NCBI GenBank assembly: GCA_947579605.1
Contig: OX388307.1
Location: 31,783,237 to 31,847,236, forward strand
Origin: Athripsodes cinereus
Taxonomy: Eukaryota > Arthropoda > Insecta > Trichoptera > Leptoceridae
DNA: 64,000 bases
Direction of reading: 5' to 3'
This document shows, one piece after another, positions 52,995-63,689 of this stretch; position 1 is the stretch's first letter; every line of letters starts with the position of its first letter. The notes under the pieces were generated by a model. That model did not search any database, was not told the DNA's origin, and saw nothing but the letters and a program-made list of their open reading frames with translations. Made by a program: the position numbers and the translations under genes.

Positions 52995-54667
52995 CACTGA
53001 GAAAAGGTACATCTCCAAATTCAATTGATCTATAACAATAAATTATTTTGCTCGCCTTACTATTGATATAATAAGACGCAAACAATGATTCAATTAATGC
53101 GTAACAGTAAATTTCTCGGCGCTTACCAACATCTTTTGTGTGTACTAAAAGATTTTGAAATTATTAGGCCTTTTTACCAACGTTTTAGTTAACTAAACAT
53201 CCGTATGGCGCTAGTGGATTTAAATAGTAGTACTCTGTTTATTTAAAAAGTGATCTTATCATATAAAACAATAAAGTAAAAAATGCGTTGGCACGTCCGT
53301 TAACTTACGTCTGTTACTTTGTTTCCGTTTTTTCTGTCATTTTTTGGTATGTACCTATACAAACAACAAAAGGTGTTCGATCATAAGAAAATATTGCGTT
53401 GCAACGATTTATAATCTTTTGTTATTGAGAAAGTGTGAATTAATTATTCTCCTGACCGTGAAGTTAGTGCGTTGTGCCATTGAAACAAAGCTATGTATCT
53501 TTTTGAGTTGTTAAAAGTCCTGGGGATTTGAGGATAAAATAGAATTATTCAGTAGTAGGTAAGTACCATCACTTATTTGTTGTTTGTCATATTGTTTTAA
53601 TTTAATGTGCAATATTTATTTATTTCTACTTATATTCTCGTAATTATATACATAGTTTTCACTCAAGAAATGTTATGTTAATGAAATGATTGCCAATAAA
53701 TGTGCTTTTGCACAAAAAACACCAGACTACCTAACCTAACCTACAAATCAGTGTATAAATAATTTTGTGCTTAATAAAACCACAATATTACACCGCATTG
53801 GATTTCCCAGATATAATGCTACATTAAAATAATTCAAAATTATTGAAGTTTTGATGCATTGACCTAAAATTAATATATTCCTTATGTTTTCCCACAGAAA
53901 ATAAAATCGACATTGATATTGAATGAACAAGATGTAACAGAGCTGAGACAAAGATACCACTATCATCTAAACGATATGGAGTGAGACAGCACAATATTAT
54001 TATTGTTATTAATGCGTATTATGTTGGAACAGGAATATTCCGAAAAAATGTACTGCACTACAAGTATAGTATGTCTATGGCTGTTTTATTTGGTTTCCTA
54101 TAATATGGTGTATATTTTTATGTATGTTTTAATGTGTGTCTTTATTAACTGTCTTTATTTTTATTTTTTTCCTTTGTTATTTTTAATAAATTATTATTTT
54201 ACGCAAGTAACTACTTAAAAGAATTTTTTTATTTTAATTTCCTACCTACTTTTTCTACTTATATTAATCACAATGTTTATTTGTAAAGTGTGAATAATTA
54301 TTCTAATAATATTATTATTTTTGTTAGATTTTTTCAAATAATAATTATAGTGTTATTAGAAAAATAGATCACATTTTACAACTAAACGCGATTAATATTA
54401 TTGGACTTTTGACAGCTAAAGTAAGGTCATGTATAGGTACCTACGTAAGTATGACAAGTAAATCAATTGATTCGTACCAACGATTCGTTTTGCAACCAAC
54501 TTCAAGTTGATGACGTCACTGTGAAGAAGTTGTTGGTAAATGTACCAATGAATTGGATGCGAAGTCAATAGATCTATACTAATGAATCGTTTGTACGAAC
54601 TCTGGTCCTAATTTGATAGTACGTACCAATGATTCGTTGTGAAATTTCGTTAGTATTTTTCTCAGTG
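52995..54667. mobile_element. 1.67 kb TA-flanked TIR element
   Basis: Starts CACTGAGAAAA and ends TTTTCTCAGTG, flanked by TA (52993-52994, 54668-54669). The interrupted LINE-J 3' UTR reads ctctctgTA|tattgattg at other copies, which proves the insertion and the TA duplication. Subterminal parts repeat aatgattcgtt/accaa motifs. No frame longer than about 90 codons and no transposase motif, so it is non-autonomous. Confidence 0.82.
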
Positions 54668-54762
54668 TATATTGATTGTATTTGATATGAATGTATACCT
54701 TTTATGTAATTGTTTTTTATCAATATACAGTAAAGAATGAATAAATAAATAAATAAACATGG
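54668..54762 (+). repeat. LINE-J 3' UTR end
   Basis: The second half of the LINE-J tail, with (AATA)n at 54739-54757. Confidence 0.8.
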
Positions 54763-54769
54763 CTTTGCC

Positions 54770-55525
54770 GTTTGAAGGAGAATGAATAAATAAATATTTT
54801 TGTTTTGTTCTAAGTATAAGAAATTTAATGTCTTATAATGACATCTGTCATTCACAGGATACTTGGCATATAAGAAAAAATAAAAGGATGCCTATATTCT
54901 ATTTTGGACAATACACGAGGAAAATTGAGACTACAATAATCGTTTGGCATTAGCAGATTTTTCTAAACATATATTATAAATAGCATATTTAAACAAAACT
55001 CTTAACTTGCGTCATGTTCACTAACAATTTATGCTATAAAATAAAGTGAAAATAAACATTATGATCGTTATTATTAATTAACGCTCATTTTCTGTATACA
55101 AAGCAAAAACAATTCTTAACGTACTAATAATTTAGGCCAGGAGTCTGGAAAGCGCGACTCGCGAATCGCATATATGATGGGTACTGTTATCGCATGGATA
55201 AAATGTATTCATGAATTTGATAAAATGGAAAAACAAATCAAACTAAAACGGAAACTCAATTCTACCTCTCCCGTACGACTAAGGTAATTATAAAAATATT
55301 TTTGAATCAACATAAAAAAATATTATTTTAATGTCGTTCAATAATATTATTAACGTAACTTGCCTTATCACTGCTAATGATATGAATAAATAAATAAATA
55401 AAAAGTGACTAAAAAACTTCAATATAAATTGATAAAACATAGATCGAAATGATTCCGATATTTATATAAACACAATAGATTTTTGCTGCGTGAAATTTAG
55501 TTAATAAATATGAAACATTTATAAA
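54770..55525. other. AT-rich DNA, nothing recognised
   Basis: No supported feature. A short AATA tail lies at 55385-55402. Confidence 0.4.
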
Positions 55526-55531
55526 TATGTG

Positions 55532-55670
55532 ATGTAAATAAAAACAAAAAAACTTTTTAGAGTTTTACTATGTACTTTTATTCAGTGACAAGGTTTCGAC
55601 ATGTTATGTCTTTTTCAAATAGTTTGGTACATAGTATAACTCTACAAAGTTTTTTTGTTTTTATTTACAT
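55532..55670. repeat. Foldback element 5
   Basis: atgtaaataaaaacaaaaaa..gttttactatgtac pairs with gtacatagtataactc..tttttatttacat. The loop region contains gtttcgacatgttatgtc. Confidence 0.75.
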
Positions 55671-55719
55671 CAAATTATGGAGTTCTACAAAATAAGCAGT
55701 TATAAAATTCAATTTATAT

Positions 55720-55965
55720 ATATTTTTAGGCTCCGGACTTCAGACCTTGCTACTCCAGTATGCAGTGACATTATAATATCGCTTTGTCTTAAGCCATCCT
55801 TAGGTCATTCTTATCACATGCATTCCGTATCAGCGGGCATTGCAATAATTGGGAATCACTCTGCACCTTCCCCGCAGTCACAGCTCGTGTCCTCTCCTTC
55901 CAAAATCCCACTTCTGTTGGTTACTTTTACACCTTGTCACCCCCACCCACCCTTAGTCTGTGAAG
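55720..55965 (-). pseudogene. Jockey/R1-type LINE C-terminal remnant
   Basis: The minus strand reads CDCGEGAE, then after a one-base shift SDSQLLQCPLIRNACDKNDL. This is the cysteine-rich C-terminal motif of many insect LINE polymerases (C.CG....HLL.CP). It is GC-rich compared with its flanks, with several stops. Confidence 0.55.
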
Positions 55966-55989
55966 GGTCTTTTCAGTGGGTAAACTAAG

Positions 55990-56550
55990 ACTGTGCACGG
56001 TATTTTTGCTTTTGGAAGGCATCATCTATGGACTGTCACCGAGTTCCTGCTACCACAATAATTATTCCTTTCTGCGTTTTTTTGCCGTGGTTTTGATGTC
56101 ATAAAACATAAATATTTATTAATAAAGTCATTGTAGGAGTACCTACTAAATATCAGCAAGTATTTATTGTAATTAATTTAGCATGAATTTCTACCATGTA
56201 CCGTCGGTTTACAACAGTAACTAAATTTGATGTTACGCTAGCATTATTTCACTCACACTTATCTTAAGTATTATACATAACATACACACCTGTATTCATA
56301 ATAAAAGACTGTTTCACAACTTTAAACCAACGCTTGTAACTTAAATTTGGAGCCAAAGTTCGATTGAACCCGATGTTTATTAAACATTTTATTTTATGTG
56401 TTTATTCTACCATATAACACGTCTATAAATACATCAAGATCATATTTAAACATATCTACAAAGCACCACTATATCATAATAAACTTGTTGATGTTGAGAG
56501 CAAAAATTCTTGAAAACCGGCTTGCGATTAATAAAGTCGATGTGAATGTG
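55990..56550. other. No recognised gene
   Basis: AT-rich. 56180-56210 carries the diverged catgaa..accgtcggt repeat. Confidence 0.35.
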
Positions 56551-56554
56551 CTAG

Positions 56555-56925
56555 ATATAAGGGCAGAAGATCGTTAGGCAGACCAAGATAAAGATTGTTA
56601 GGTAGAAAACATCAACAGGATCTAGAGGAGCTAAATGCTAAAGACGACTGGCAATTCGTCGAGTTCGTCGGTAGCCTGGAGGTAGAGTCTAGGCCTCGTG
56701 AACATGGGGTCGGTGGTTCGATACCAGGTGCCGGCAAACTCCCCTTTCACGACACAAGCTTTAAGTAGCTTACTGTGAAAGGTGTATAAGGTTGTATTTG
56801 AGTTTATAACAAACAAAACCCAGATATATCTTTAAAAAAAAATTCATTGCTCAAGGCTTGGAGATATATTTTTTTAGAGGCAAAGATCCTACAGAGGCTT
56901 CGGCCATCGGAAGTAAGTAAGAATG
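56555..56925 (+). pseudogene. LINE C-terminal remnant split by SINE-A
   Basis: gggcagaagatcgttaggca..gatctagaggagctaaatgc before the SINE, and aggcttggagat..cggccatcggaagtaag after it, form one decayed RTE-type C-terminus (GRRSLGRPR..) like 9905-10045. Confidence 0.6.
56656..56838 (+). mobile_element. SINE-A, complete copy
   Basis: gagttcgtcggtagcctgga (A box region), ggttcgataccaggtgccgg (B box), aagctttaagtagcttactg, aacaaaacccagatat and an A run. The minus frame over it is its complement. Confidence 0.82.
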
Positions 56926-57049
56926 AACTTCCACCAACTACCGCCGGTCCACAATATTAATTACGTTTGTGAGCTAGTTTGTATACCTACATAGATACCT
57001 AAATTCAAGATGGGTGGTGTAACTTGTCCCTGAACTGCGTACATATTTT

Positions 57050-57135
57050 ATTACATGCAAAAATGGATACAAAAATATTACAACGCACAGTGAGCGAGTT
57101 TATTACAATATCCCGATTTCTTTCAACTAATCCAT
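57050..57135 (-). repeat. Diverged LINE-J 3' UTR piece
   Basis: The minus strand gives gattagttgaaagaaatcgg and aataaactcgctcactgtgc, related to other LINE-J ends. Confidence 0.4.
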
Positions 57136-57375
57136 TAGTTTGTCGACTACTGAAATAGGTAAATATATATTAACACAGTCTACTTATAAGATTGTATACA
57201 AAACTCAACAATTTGTAAAGATTGCGTCTTATAATTAAGTTATTTTGGGTAAGTCGGGGCAAGTGAGACGTCGATGTAACAAATTAAGGATGAAAGTACC
57301 TACATAGGAATACTTCTTTTGCGAATGAAATTGTTTGAAAGATTCGTGAGATAATCGATTACCTGTTTATAGTGT

Positions 57376-60300
57376 CATCATCATCATCATCGCCCTCAAC
57401 GCTCCTCTCGGGAGCACAGGGCAGAAACCAGCCTCCTCCATTCAGAGCGTCTCTGTGCCAATTGCGTCACCTCTTCCCACGACATTCCTTGCGCTCTGAT
57501 ATCGTTGTCATAGGAACGGTGTATTGTGAAAGAGGGACGCCCGGGCCGACGGAACCCCTGCGGACGGAAAAACAGTGCTCTTTTTGGCCAACTATCATTG
57601 GGCATTCTCAAAACATGTCCCAGCCAGGACCATCGTCTCTCTTGTATTACGGAGATTACAGGTCTCTGCTGGGTGCGCCGGCGCACAGCATCATTTGTAA
57701 CATGTTCATACCATCTGACATCCAAAATCCTTCTAAGACACTTGTTTTCAAAGCTTAGTATCTTCCGCTCTTGAGCCTTGGTTAAGTGCCAAGACTCGCA
57801 GCCATATAGAAGGATTGGGATGATGCACGCATTGAACAAGCGACATTTTGTCCTGATGCTGAGTCCAGACGCCTTCCAAACTTTGTTCATGTTGTTGAAA
57901 GCCCCGCTAGCTGCTCCTATGCGGATTGGTAATTCCGACCGGAGATCACCCTCTGGCGTTATGGTTGCTCCCAGGTACCTGAATTTACTAACCTGAGATA
58001 TTTGGGAATTGCCAACCATTAGTGGGGTGTGAGTACTCGTGCATGTACTATTACATATGTACTCCGTTTTACCAGCGTTGATACGAAGGCCAAGGCGCAA
58101 GGAATTTTCATAAAGAGCATTAGCGTTGCACTGTAATCCGTCCACAGATGTATCAAAAAGGGCTAGATCATCCGCATATTCAAGATCGTGCAGCACTCCC
58201 ACAGACGTCTCACTGTTTTCACGCTGTGATAAAGGCACACCGCCAGGGCCCAGAATAGATTTTCTGAGCAGGTAGTCCATAATTATGGCAAAGATAAAAG
58301 GTGCCAATATACAGCCCTGCCGGACTCCAGTGGTGATCCTGAAGGTGTCAGTTGGACCACTTGATGTTCTGACAGAACATTCAGAGTCTATATGCAGGGC
58401 TTTGATCATGGTTACCACCTTGGGCGGGATGCCATACGCGGCCAGTATTTTCCATATGGTTGGTCTGTGGGGGCTGTCAAAAGCTTTTTCGTAGTCAATG
58501 AAGCAACATGCAAGCGGTGAGTTGAACTCTTGCGACTGTTGGAGTACACATCTGGCACAAAAAATTGCGTCCGAACAGGACTTGCCAGGTACAAACCCGC
58601 ATTGTTGCTTTCTCAGAGATGCCAACACTGGTTTTTGAATGCGACTCAATATGATTTGTGAGAGAACTTTACCGGGTACACTAAGTAGTGTGATGCCACG
58701 GTAATTTCCGCATTCCAGTGGGTTTCCCTTCTTGAAAAGTGTCACGATGGATCCATTTCTCCAATCTTTCGGGCAGAGCTCCTCATTCCACACCTTGTTA
58801 AAGAGATGGTACAGTGGGTGGATAAGCGCATTCATGCCATACTTAAGGAGCTCTGCGTGGATTCCATCTTCACCTGGGGCCTTGTTGTTTTTTAGCCTTT
58901 TTACAGCTGCCTCAATCTCCTCATGTGTTGGGGGGGTTTCGGCTATCCCAGATACCTGTGGGATATCTAGGTCGCTATCCTCATTGCCAACATCAAAAGG
59001 TGAGGAGGGGTCCGGTCGGTTTAGAATGAACTCAAAGTGTTCTCTCCATCTTCCTCTTACTAAGTCAGGGGCAGAGATCAGGTTTCCACTGCTATCATTA
59101 ATTGAGTCAGCAGTCTTATTCTGACCTCTTCCTCCCAACATGCGGGTAATTTCAAAGAGAGTCTTCGAGTCATTCCTGGCCGCGGCAGTTTGTGCAAGCT
59201 GTATTTTGGCTTCGACATCACGTCGTCTGTCTTTGCGCACAGAGTGCTTTACCAGGCGGTCTAGCTCTCTGTACGAATTTCTTAGGGCCTCCAGTTTCGT
59301 AGGGGACTTTTCAGCATCTCTGAGTATCTTGACTTTTTGGCGATCTTGAATATATCCCCAGGACTCCATAGACATCCATGGTGGTTTGTTCCTCTCTTTG
59401 AACCCAATGGACGCAACCGCTGCAGCCTTCACTACTCTCCGGAACTCCTCCCAGGCCGACTCTACTGAGTCAGTATCGGAAAGATACCGAGAGAGTTCAA
59501 ATCCTTGGTGCAGCTCAGCCTCATACTTCATGCGAGACCGAATATTCCCCAACCCACAGACGTCAAACACTCGCGGTGCAGCTGGTCTTGCAAATTTATT
59601 GAACCTTAGCTTCATGGCTCCGACAAGGAGTTCATGATCCGTTTTCAGGTCCGCTCCACGAAATGTCCTGACATCCTGTAGATCAGAGCGGTCTCGGGCC
59701 TTAACCAAAAGATGGTCAATTTGGTTTCTGGTACGTCCATCAGGTGAGGTCCACGTGTATTTGTGGATATCCTTGTGAGGAAACAGTGTTCCTCCAATAA
59801 GGAGTCCTTGGAGTGTTGCGTATTCTATAAGACGGGAGCCGTTGTCATTTAGCACCCCCATGCCATGCCCCCCCATTACGCCAGGACCGTTTAGTGGGTC
59901 GTTGCCTACTTTGGCATTGAAATCGCCCATCACAACGATCCTATGCCTTTTAGGAATTTTGGATGTGACGGCTGCCAGACAGTCATAAAAACTGTCCTTG
60001 ACCGTCCCCTCCGCATCCTCTGTGGGGGCATAACACAAAAGTACCGTCAACGGGTCACCCGTTGCCCTAAACGAGGCGCGTAGTAGCCTGTCGGAGATGG
60101 GTTCCCAATCAAAAAGCGAGCCGGCGGCCCGTTTGCTCATTAGCAAGGCGACACCATGCTTGTGTTTTGTCTTGTGGCCAGAGTGAATCATGGAATAGTT
60201 CCCCGCCTCACTCCTACCACAATCCAAAAGACGTGCCTCAGACACACCTAGCAGGTCTAACCCATAGTCACTCGCTATCTTGGCGGCAACCAACTCCTTG

Positions 60301-60669
60301 TCATGCCTCAGCGTCCTCGCATTGTATGTTCCGATTTTCAATTTCCTTATTCGGTCCAAGTTCTTATGGTCAGGGGGGCTACATGTGGAGGACCCCTCCC
60401 CTGTAGAGGTCCAAGTGTCCGAGGCTTTATCCTGTTTCTGTTTGCAGTCGGTAACTTTAAGTATGTTGGGAGACAAGCCCAACGATACCGAGGCCCGGGG
60501 AAAGGACGGCTCCATCCTACCTGATTGTTGTAATTCTCAGTGGAGGCTCAAGACTGAACTGCCTTGAAACCATAACGTAAAAATTGAGAGATTACTTTTA
60601 ATCTAGGCCAATGTTTGAATGTGCAATGTCATTGAAATAACATGAACATTTGAACAACAAAGGCCAAAG
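57376..60669 (-). mobile_element. Full-length RTE-type LINE
   Basis: 3294 bp between perfect 11-bp duplications GTTTATAGTGT (57365-57375 and 60670-60680). Minus-strand order: 5' UTR of about 154 bp (60669-60516), one ORF, and a very short 3' UTR ending in (ATG)n at 57376-57390. Single ORF, size and simple-repeat tail fit the RTE group. Perfect duplication and intact ORF indicate a recent insertion that may still be active. Confidence 0.88.
57396..60515 (-). CDS. RTE-type LINE endonuclease / reverse transcriptase
   Basis: 1039 codons, uninterrupted. Residues 60-300 are an AP-type endonuclease that would nick the target: GTYNARTL at 62-69, VSEARL 91-96, VVMGDFNAKVG 194-204, IDHLLV 266-271 and TDHELLV 292-298, covering its metal-binding and catalytic positions. 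Residues ~530-830 are the reverse transcriptase: KNNKAPGEDG 542-551, QCGFVPGKS 638-646, palm motif A FIDYEKAFD 672-680, GVRQGCILAPF 730-740, catalytic YADD 780-783. The C-terminus has WLGHVLRMP and GRPSFTIHR, as in related LINEs. The first ATG (60515) leads directly into a proline/serine-rich 55-residue lead. All key motifs are present, so a functional enzyme is plausible. A truncated relative lies at 79-275. Confidence 0.93.
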   Translation of the reverse strand: MEPSFPRASVSLGLSPNILKVTDCKQKQDKASDTWTSTGEGSSTCSPPDHKNLDRIRKLKIGTYNARTLRHDKELVAAKIASDYGLDLLGVSEARLLDCGRSEAGNYSMIHSGHKTKHKHGVALLMSKRAAGSLFDWEPISDRLLRASFRATGDPLTVLLCYAPTEDAEGTVKDSFYDCLAAVTSKIPKRHRIVVMGDFNAKVGNDPLNGPGVMGGHGMGVLNDNGSRLIEYATLQGLLIGGTLFPHKDIHKYTWTSPDGRTRNQIDHLLVKARDRSDLQDVRTFRGADLKTDHELLVGAMKLRFNKFARPAAPRVFDVCGLGNIRSRMKYEAELHQGFELSRYLSDTDSVESAWEEFRRVVKAAAVASIGFKERNKPPWMSMESWGYIQDRQKVKILRDAEKSPTKLEALRNSYRELDRLVKHSVRKDRRRDVEAKIQLAQTAAARNDSKTLFEITRMLGGRGQNKTADSINDSSGNLISAPDLVRGRWREHFEFILNRPDPSSPFDVGNEDSDLDIPQVSGIAETPPTHEEIEAAVKRLKNNKAPGEDGIHAELLKYGMNALIHPLYHLFNKVWNEELCPKDWRNGSIVTLFKKGNPLECGNYRGITLLSVPGKVLSQIILSRIQKPVLASLRKQQCGFVPGKSCSDAIFCARCVLQQSQEFNSPLACCFIDYEKAFDSPHRPTIWKILAAYGIPPKVVTMIKALHIDSECSVRTSSGPTDTFRITTGVRQGCILAPFIFAIIMDYLLRKSILGPGGVPLSQRENSETSVGVLHDLEYADDLALFDTSVDGLQCNANALYENSLRLGLRINAGKTEYICNSTCTSTHTPLMVGNSQISQVSKFRYLGATITPEGDLRSELPIRIGAASGAFNNMNKVWKASGLSIRTKCRLFNACIIPILLYGCESWHLTKAQERKILSFENKCLRRILDVRWYEHVTNDAVRRRTQQRPVISVIQERRWSWLGHVLRMPNDSWPKRALFFRPQGFRRPGRPSFTIHRSYDNDIRAQGMSWEEVTQLAQRRSEWRRLVSALCSREER

Positions 60670-60689
60670 GTTTATAGTGTACCTGTTTA

Positions 60690-61080
60690 TAATAGAGTAG
60701 ATGCAAAACTTTTAAAGCAAGTTTTTGAAGCTTAAATAATGCAACCAAATAAACCTACCCTTAAGACACAAAAATGTTATATAATGACAGTTTAAAAACT
60801 TTGGAATTTAAAGAAAAGAATATAAAGGTCCTCCCACATTTTACTGTAAGTTTCCAAAAAAACGAATAAAACCGCAGGTATTTTTGAAAACACTTATTTA
60901 TTTATTTATGAGTAAAAAATAACATTGGAGTAAGATATGTATAAACAATTTTGTTGATTTTTTATTCAAGACCCCAGACAGCAATTTAATGCTGCTGTGT
61001 AAATTAACTGGTATAAGGGGTCAAAAATAACAATCTAAGATATCATTCACCAATCACCACTTCTTCTTCTTCTCCTTGGG
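60690..61080. other. AT-rich DNA, nothing recognised
   Basis: No gene supported. A (TTTA)n stretch occurs at 60895-60910. Confidence 0.4.
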
Positions 61081-61087
61081 CAATTAT

Positions 61088-61240
61088 TAGTCTCACATGG
61101 TGGTGGGGTCCGCCTTTCTTGTTTGATTACGCCACTTGGTTCTGTCGAACGCATCCTCATGGCAAACATCACAGCTCTTCATATATTGTCTCACTACTTC
61201 ACGCCATTTGCGCTTTGTCCTTCCTCTTGGATTCTTGTCG
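61088..61240 (-). pseudogene. RTE-type LINE C-terminal fragment
   Basis: The minus frame reads NPRGRTKRKWREVVRQYMKS, then FDRTKWRNQTRKADPTTM and stop. RGR.K..W...V and D..KWR...RKADPTT are hallmarks of RTE-type ends. The frame is open but upstream parts are absent. Confidence 0.78.
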
Positions 61241-61309
61241 GTAACCTCCATACATTGAGCTTTATTGTATATGTATACCACAATAATATGTAAGCATAAT
61301 ATCACAATT

Positions 61310-62340
61310 CAAGTACTTTACGAAATTCATACTCGTATATAGTTAATAAATGTTTAAAAAATAGTTCTTTCTTTTCTCTAGAACACTTCTCTTAAGTGGA
61401 AAATTAAAAAAGAAACTCAAAAATATTTACTTTCTATATAGCTGTTATTGAAATCTGCATTGTTTGATCGTTGTAACCATGAAAGTATGCATATTATGTA
61501 AGAGTCTTGCGAATAATTTTAGGAAAAGTAATTGATTATAATCATGTGAATATATCTATTCCAATGTAACAAGCTACCCCACTATACCTCGCATAAGTAA
61601 TAAATTAATTGTGAATACTCACCGCAAAACACAAACGAAGTTTTGATATTTCAGCTAACACACCAAAATACTTATGCATGTGGATAAATACGAGTTTCGA
61701 CGTAGGTACGTAGCGCTAAAATTAATAAGCGAATAATAAAAAACGAAGTGTGAAAATTATACAACAAAAGCGCCTCCATAGACAATAATTGTAAGCATCT
61801 TGACTCGTACATAATCTTTAAATTTATAAAGAATTTTTTTGTACAATATTATTTTTAAACCAGATGTTTTATTTACTACTCGTAAACAGAAACAATTGAT
61901 TATTTTGCAAAAATATATGTATAATATTTGATACATGACTATTTATTTGATTCAAAATAAATAAACAATTTATGTGTAGAAAAACTATTTCACAACATCA
62001 TTACATCTACCAGGGTACAAAATGGTTTAAAAGGTTGCCAAAGGAACCGAAAAACATCGGGAATTATAAGATATTTAAAAATAAAAAAGGGTTTATTGAA
62101 AAAAAAAATATTAAGTAGAATATATCTAGAGTAAGTATTAGTTGAGTATATTATTGTTTAGATGTGTAAAATTAAAAATACTGAAAATCTATCCCAAACA
62201 CAAGTATAACTCTTTCAATGGGATAGTAAACAATAGATTTTTAAGTGTATTTTAGTAACTGTGTAATATATATGTATTTTTGTGATATTTTTCAAATAAA
62301 AAAGGAAATCACTTTAGTACATATGTAAATTTTGTATTAT
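61310..62340. other. AT-rich DNA, nothing recognised
   Basis: About 1 kb without a supported gene, element end or tandem repeat. Confidence 0.45.
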
Positions 62341-62344
62341 TTTG

Positions 62345-62440
62345 TTAACTACTACTACTACTACTATACCATCACGGCATATCCCACAAGTGGGGTAGCC
62401 AGCAGATCAGCTGCATGTAAGAAACATGCAAACTTTGTTT
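62345..62440 (-). repeat. D-family end with CTA tail
   Basis: (CTA)n, then taccatcacggcatatccca, caagtggggtagccagcaga, tcagctgcatgtaag. Paralogous to 47165-47265. Confidence 0.55.
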
Positions 62441-62567
62441 TTTTTAACACTGTCATATAATGATGATGTGCAAAAAAAAGCAAACATGTCCTGCTTCTAT
62501 GACAGGTATTTTGGTGTCGGTGTGCGTTTGGCTCGTCGAAAGGACGAGCATATAGATGGATGTCTTA

Positions 62568-63030
62568 AGTAGCATTCACATTGCTTCACTTTCGATGATC
62601 ATCCAGAGTGTCAGGGTCAAACCTGTTCATCTAAAGTGAACACGTCTGTTCACACTTGTTCATCCTATGCTTTCACTGCCATGCCAACACTCTCAGTCGT
62701 GTTTCACATATTTTCGTACAAAATAATTAAACAAATTCAAAAATGAAAAATAACACATAAAATAAATTAATTTAGCTCTCGACTGCATAATAATTTTGTA
62801 CATGATTCTGACATTCAATACAAATTCATAGAGAATAAAACAAATAATAAGATAAACTTTGTTTATGGTCGTTTCAGTGAAAGGACCTTTCATCAAAATT
62901 ATGACGAGTGGTAATCTCTTTCCTCCGTCATCGCTAGTGATCACTATTGATGAAACGCCCATTCACACCTGTTCATCTTGGAGGATCATCCGGAGTGATC
63001 ACTGAAAGTGAACAAATGTGAACGACCCTT
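62568..63030 (-). mobile_element. TA-flanked MITE (family H), copy 2
   Basis: Minus-oriented sister of 49181-49653, 463 bp, with TA at both junctions (62566-62567, 63031-63032). The conserved interior (actctcg..cgactgcataataatttt, catagagaata) is non-coding. The 89-codon minus frame inside lacks motifs. Confidence 0.8.
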
Positions 63031-63153
63031 TAGCTGAGATAGCTTTTTATAAAAAAAAACGACGAAAATCTCACTGAGATCTCATGTCATAATCTCATTT
63101 CAATTGTGAAATACCGCTATCTGATTATCAAGCTACTGGATATCTCAATATTA

Positions 63154-63688
63154 TCTAATATTATGTACTTCTAACATTATCGTGTCACGGTGTTTGTTAT
63201 GATACTACTCCGAAACAATGAAATTCTGTGTGCTTATCGGGTAGATCTGAGAATCGGCTATCTTTTTTTTCATACCCCTAAAAGTTAAGGGTCCACCCCA
63301 AATTTTTTGTTATTTTTTATATTTTGGACAAAAATTTTCATTTTTATTTTTTTATGGTGAGGCATTAAAAATACAAACATCCCTAAATTTTCACCCTTCT
63401 ACCATCAACCTCTATTTTTTAATATCGATATTAGTAACCTAGAAATAATTTATTTATTTATTTATTTATAATAATACATACGGCTTACGCCTTTAATACA
63501 TAGTTATAAACAACAATATTGTAGAACACCACCATCGTATCAAATTAAAATCAAAACAAAAATAAAATATACTGCATCACTTCAAATTATAAAAATTAAA
63601 CACATTGTGTCACATAAACCACATAATAAAATTACAACATATCAAATAATGTATATATATGGGAAAACAACGTTTGCCGGGTCAACTT
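63154..63688 (+). mobile_element. Helitron B2 with nested repeat R
   Basis: The 5' end TCTAATATTATG follows an A. The body (cgtgtcacggtgtttgttat, tcatacccctaaaagttaag, ggtgaggcattaaaaa) matches B1. The 3' end ttgccgggtcaacttg is mutated from ..gtcagCTAG. A (TTTA)n-headed repeat R copy is inserted at about 63447-63650. Confidence 0.72.
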
Positions 63689-63689
63689 G

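Noticed and set aside
55677..55988. 103-codon plus frame
   Set aside because: It is the complement of a decayed LINE C-terminus readable on the minus strand.
57372..60567. Plus-strand frames opposite the RTE ORF
   Set aside because: All are antisense shadows of the 1039-codon ORF, which has complete endonuclease and RT motifs.
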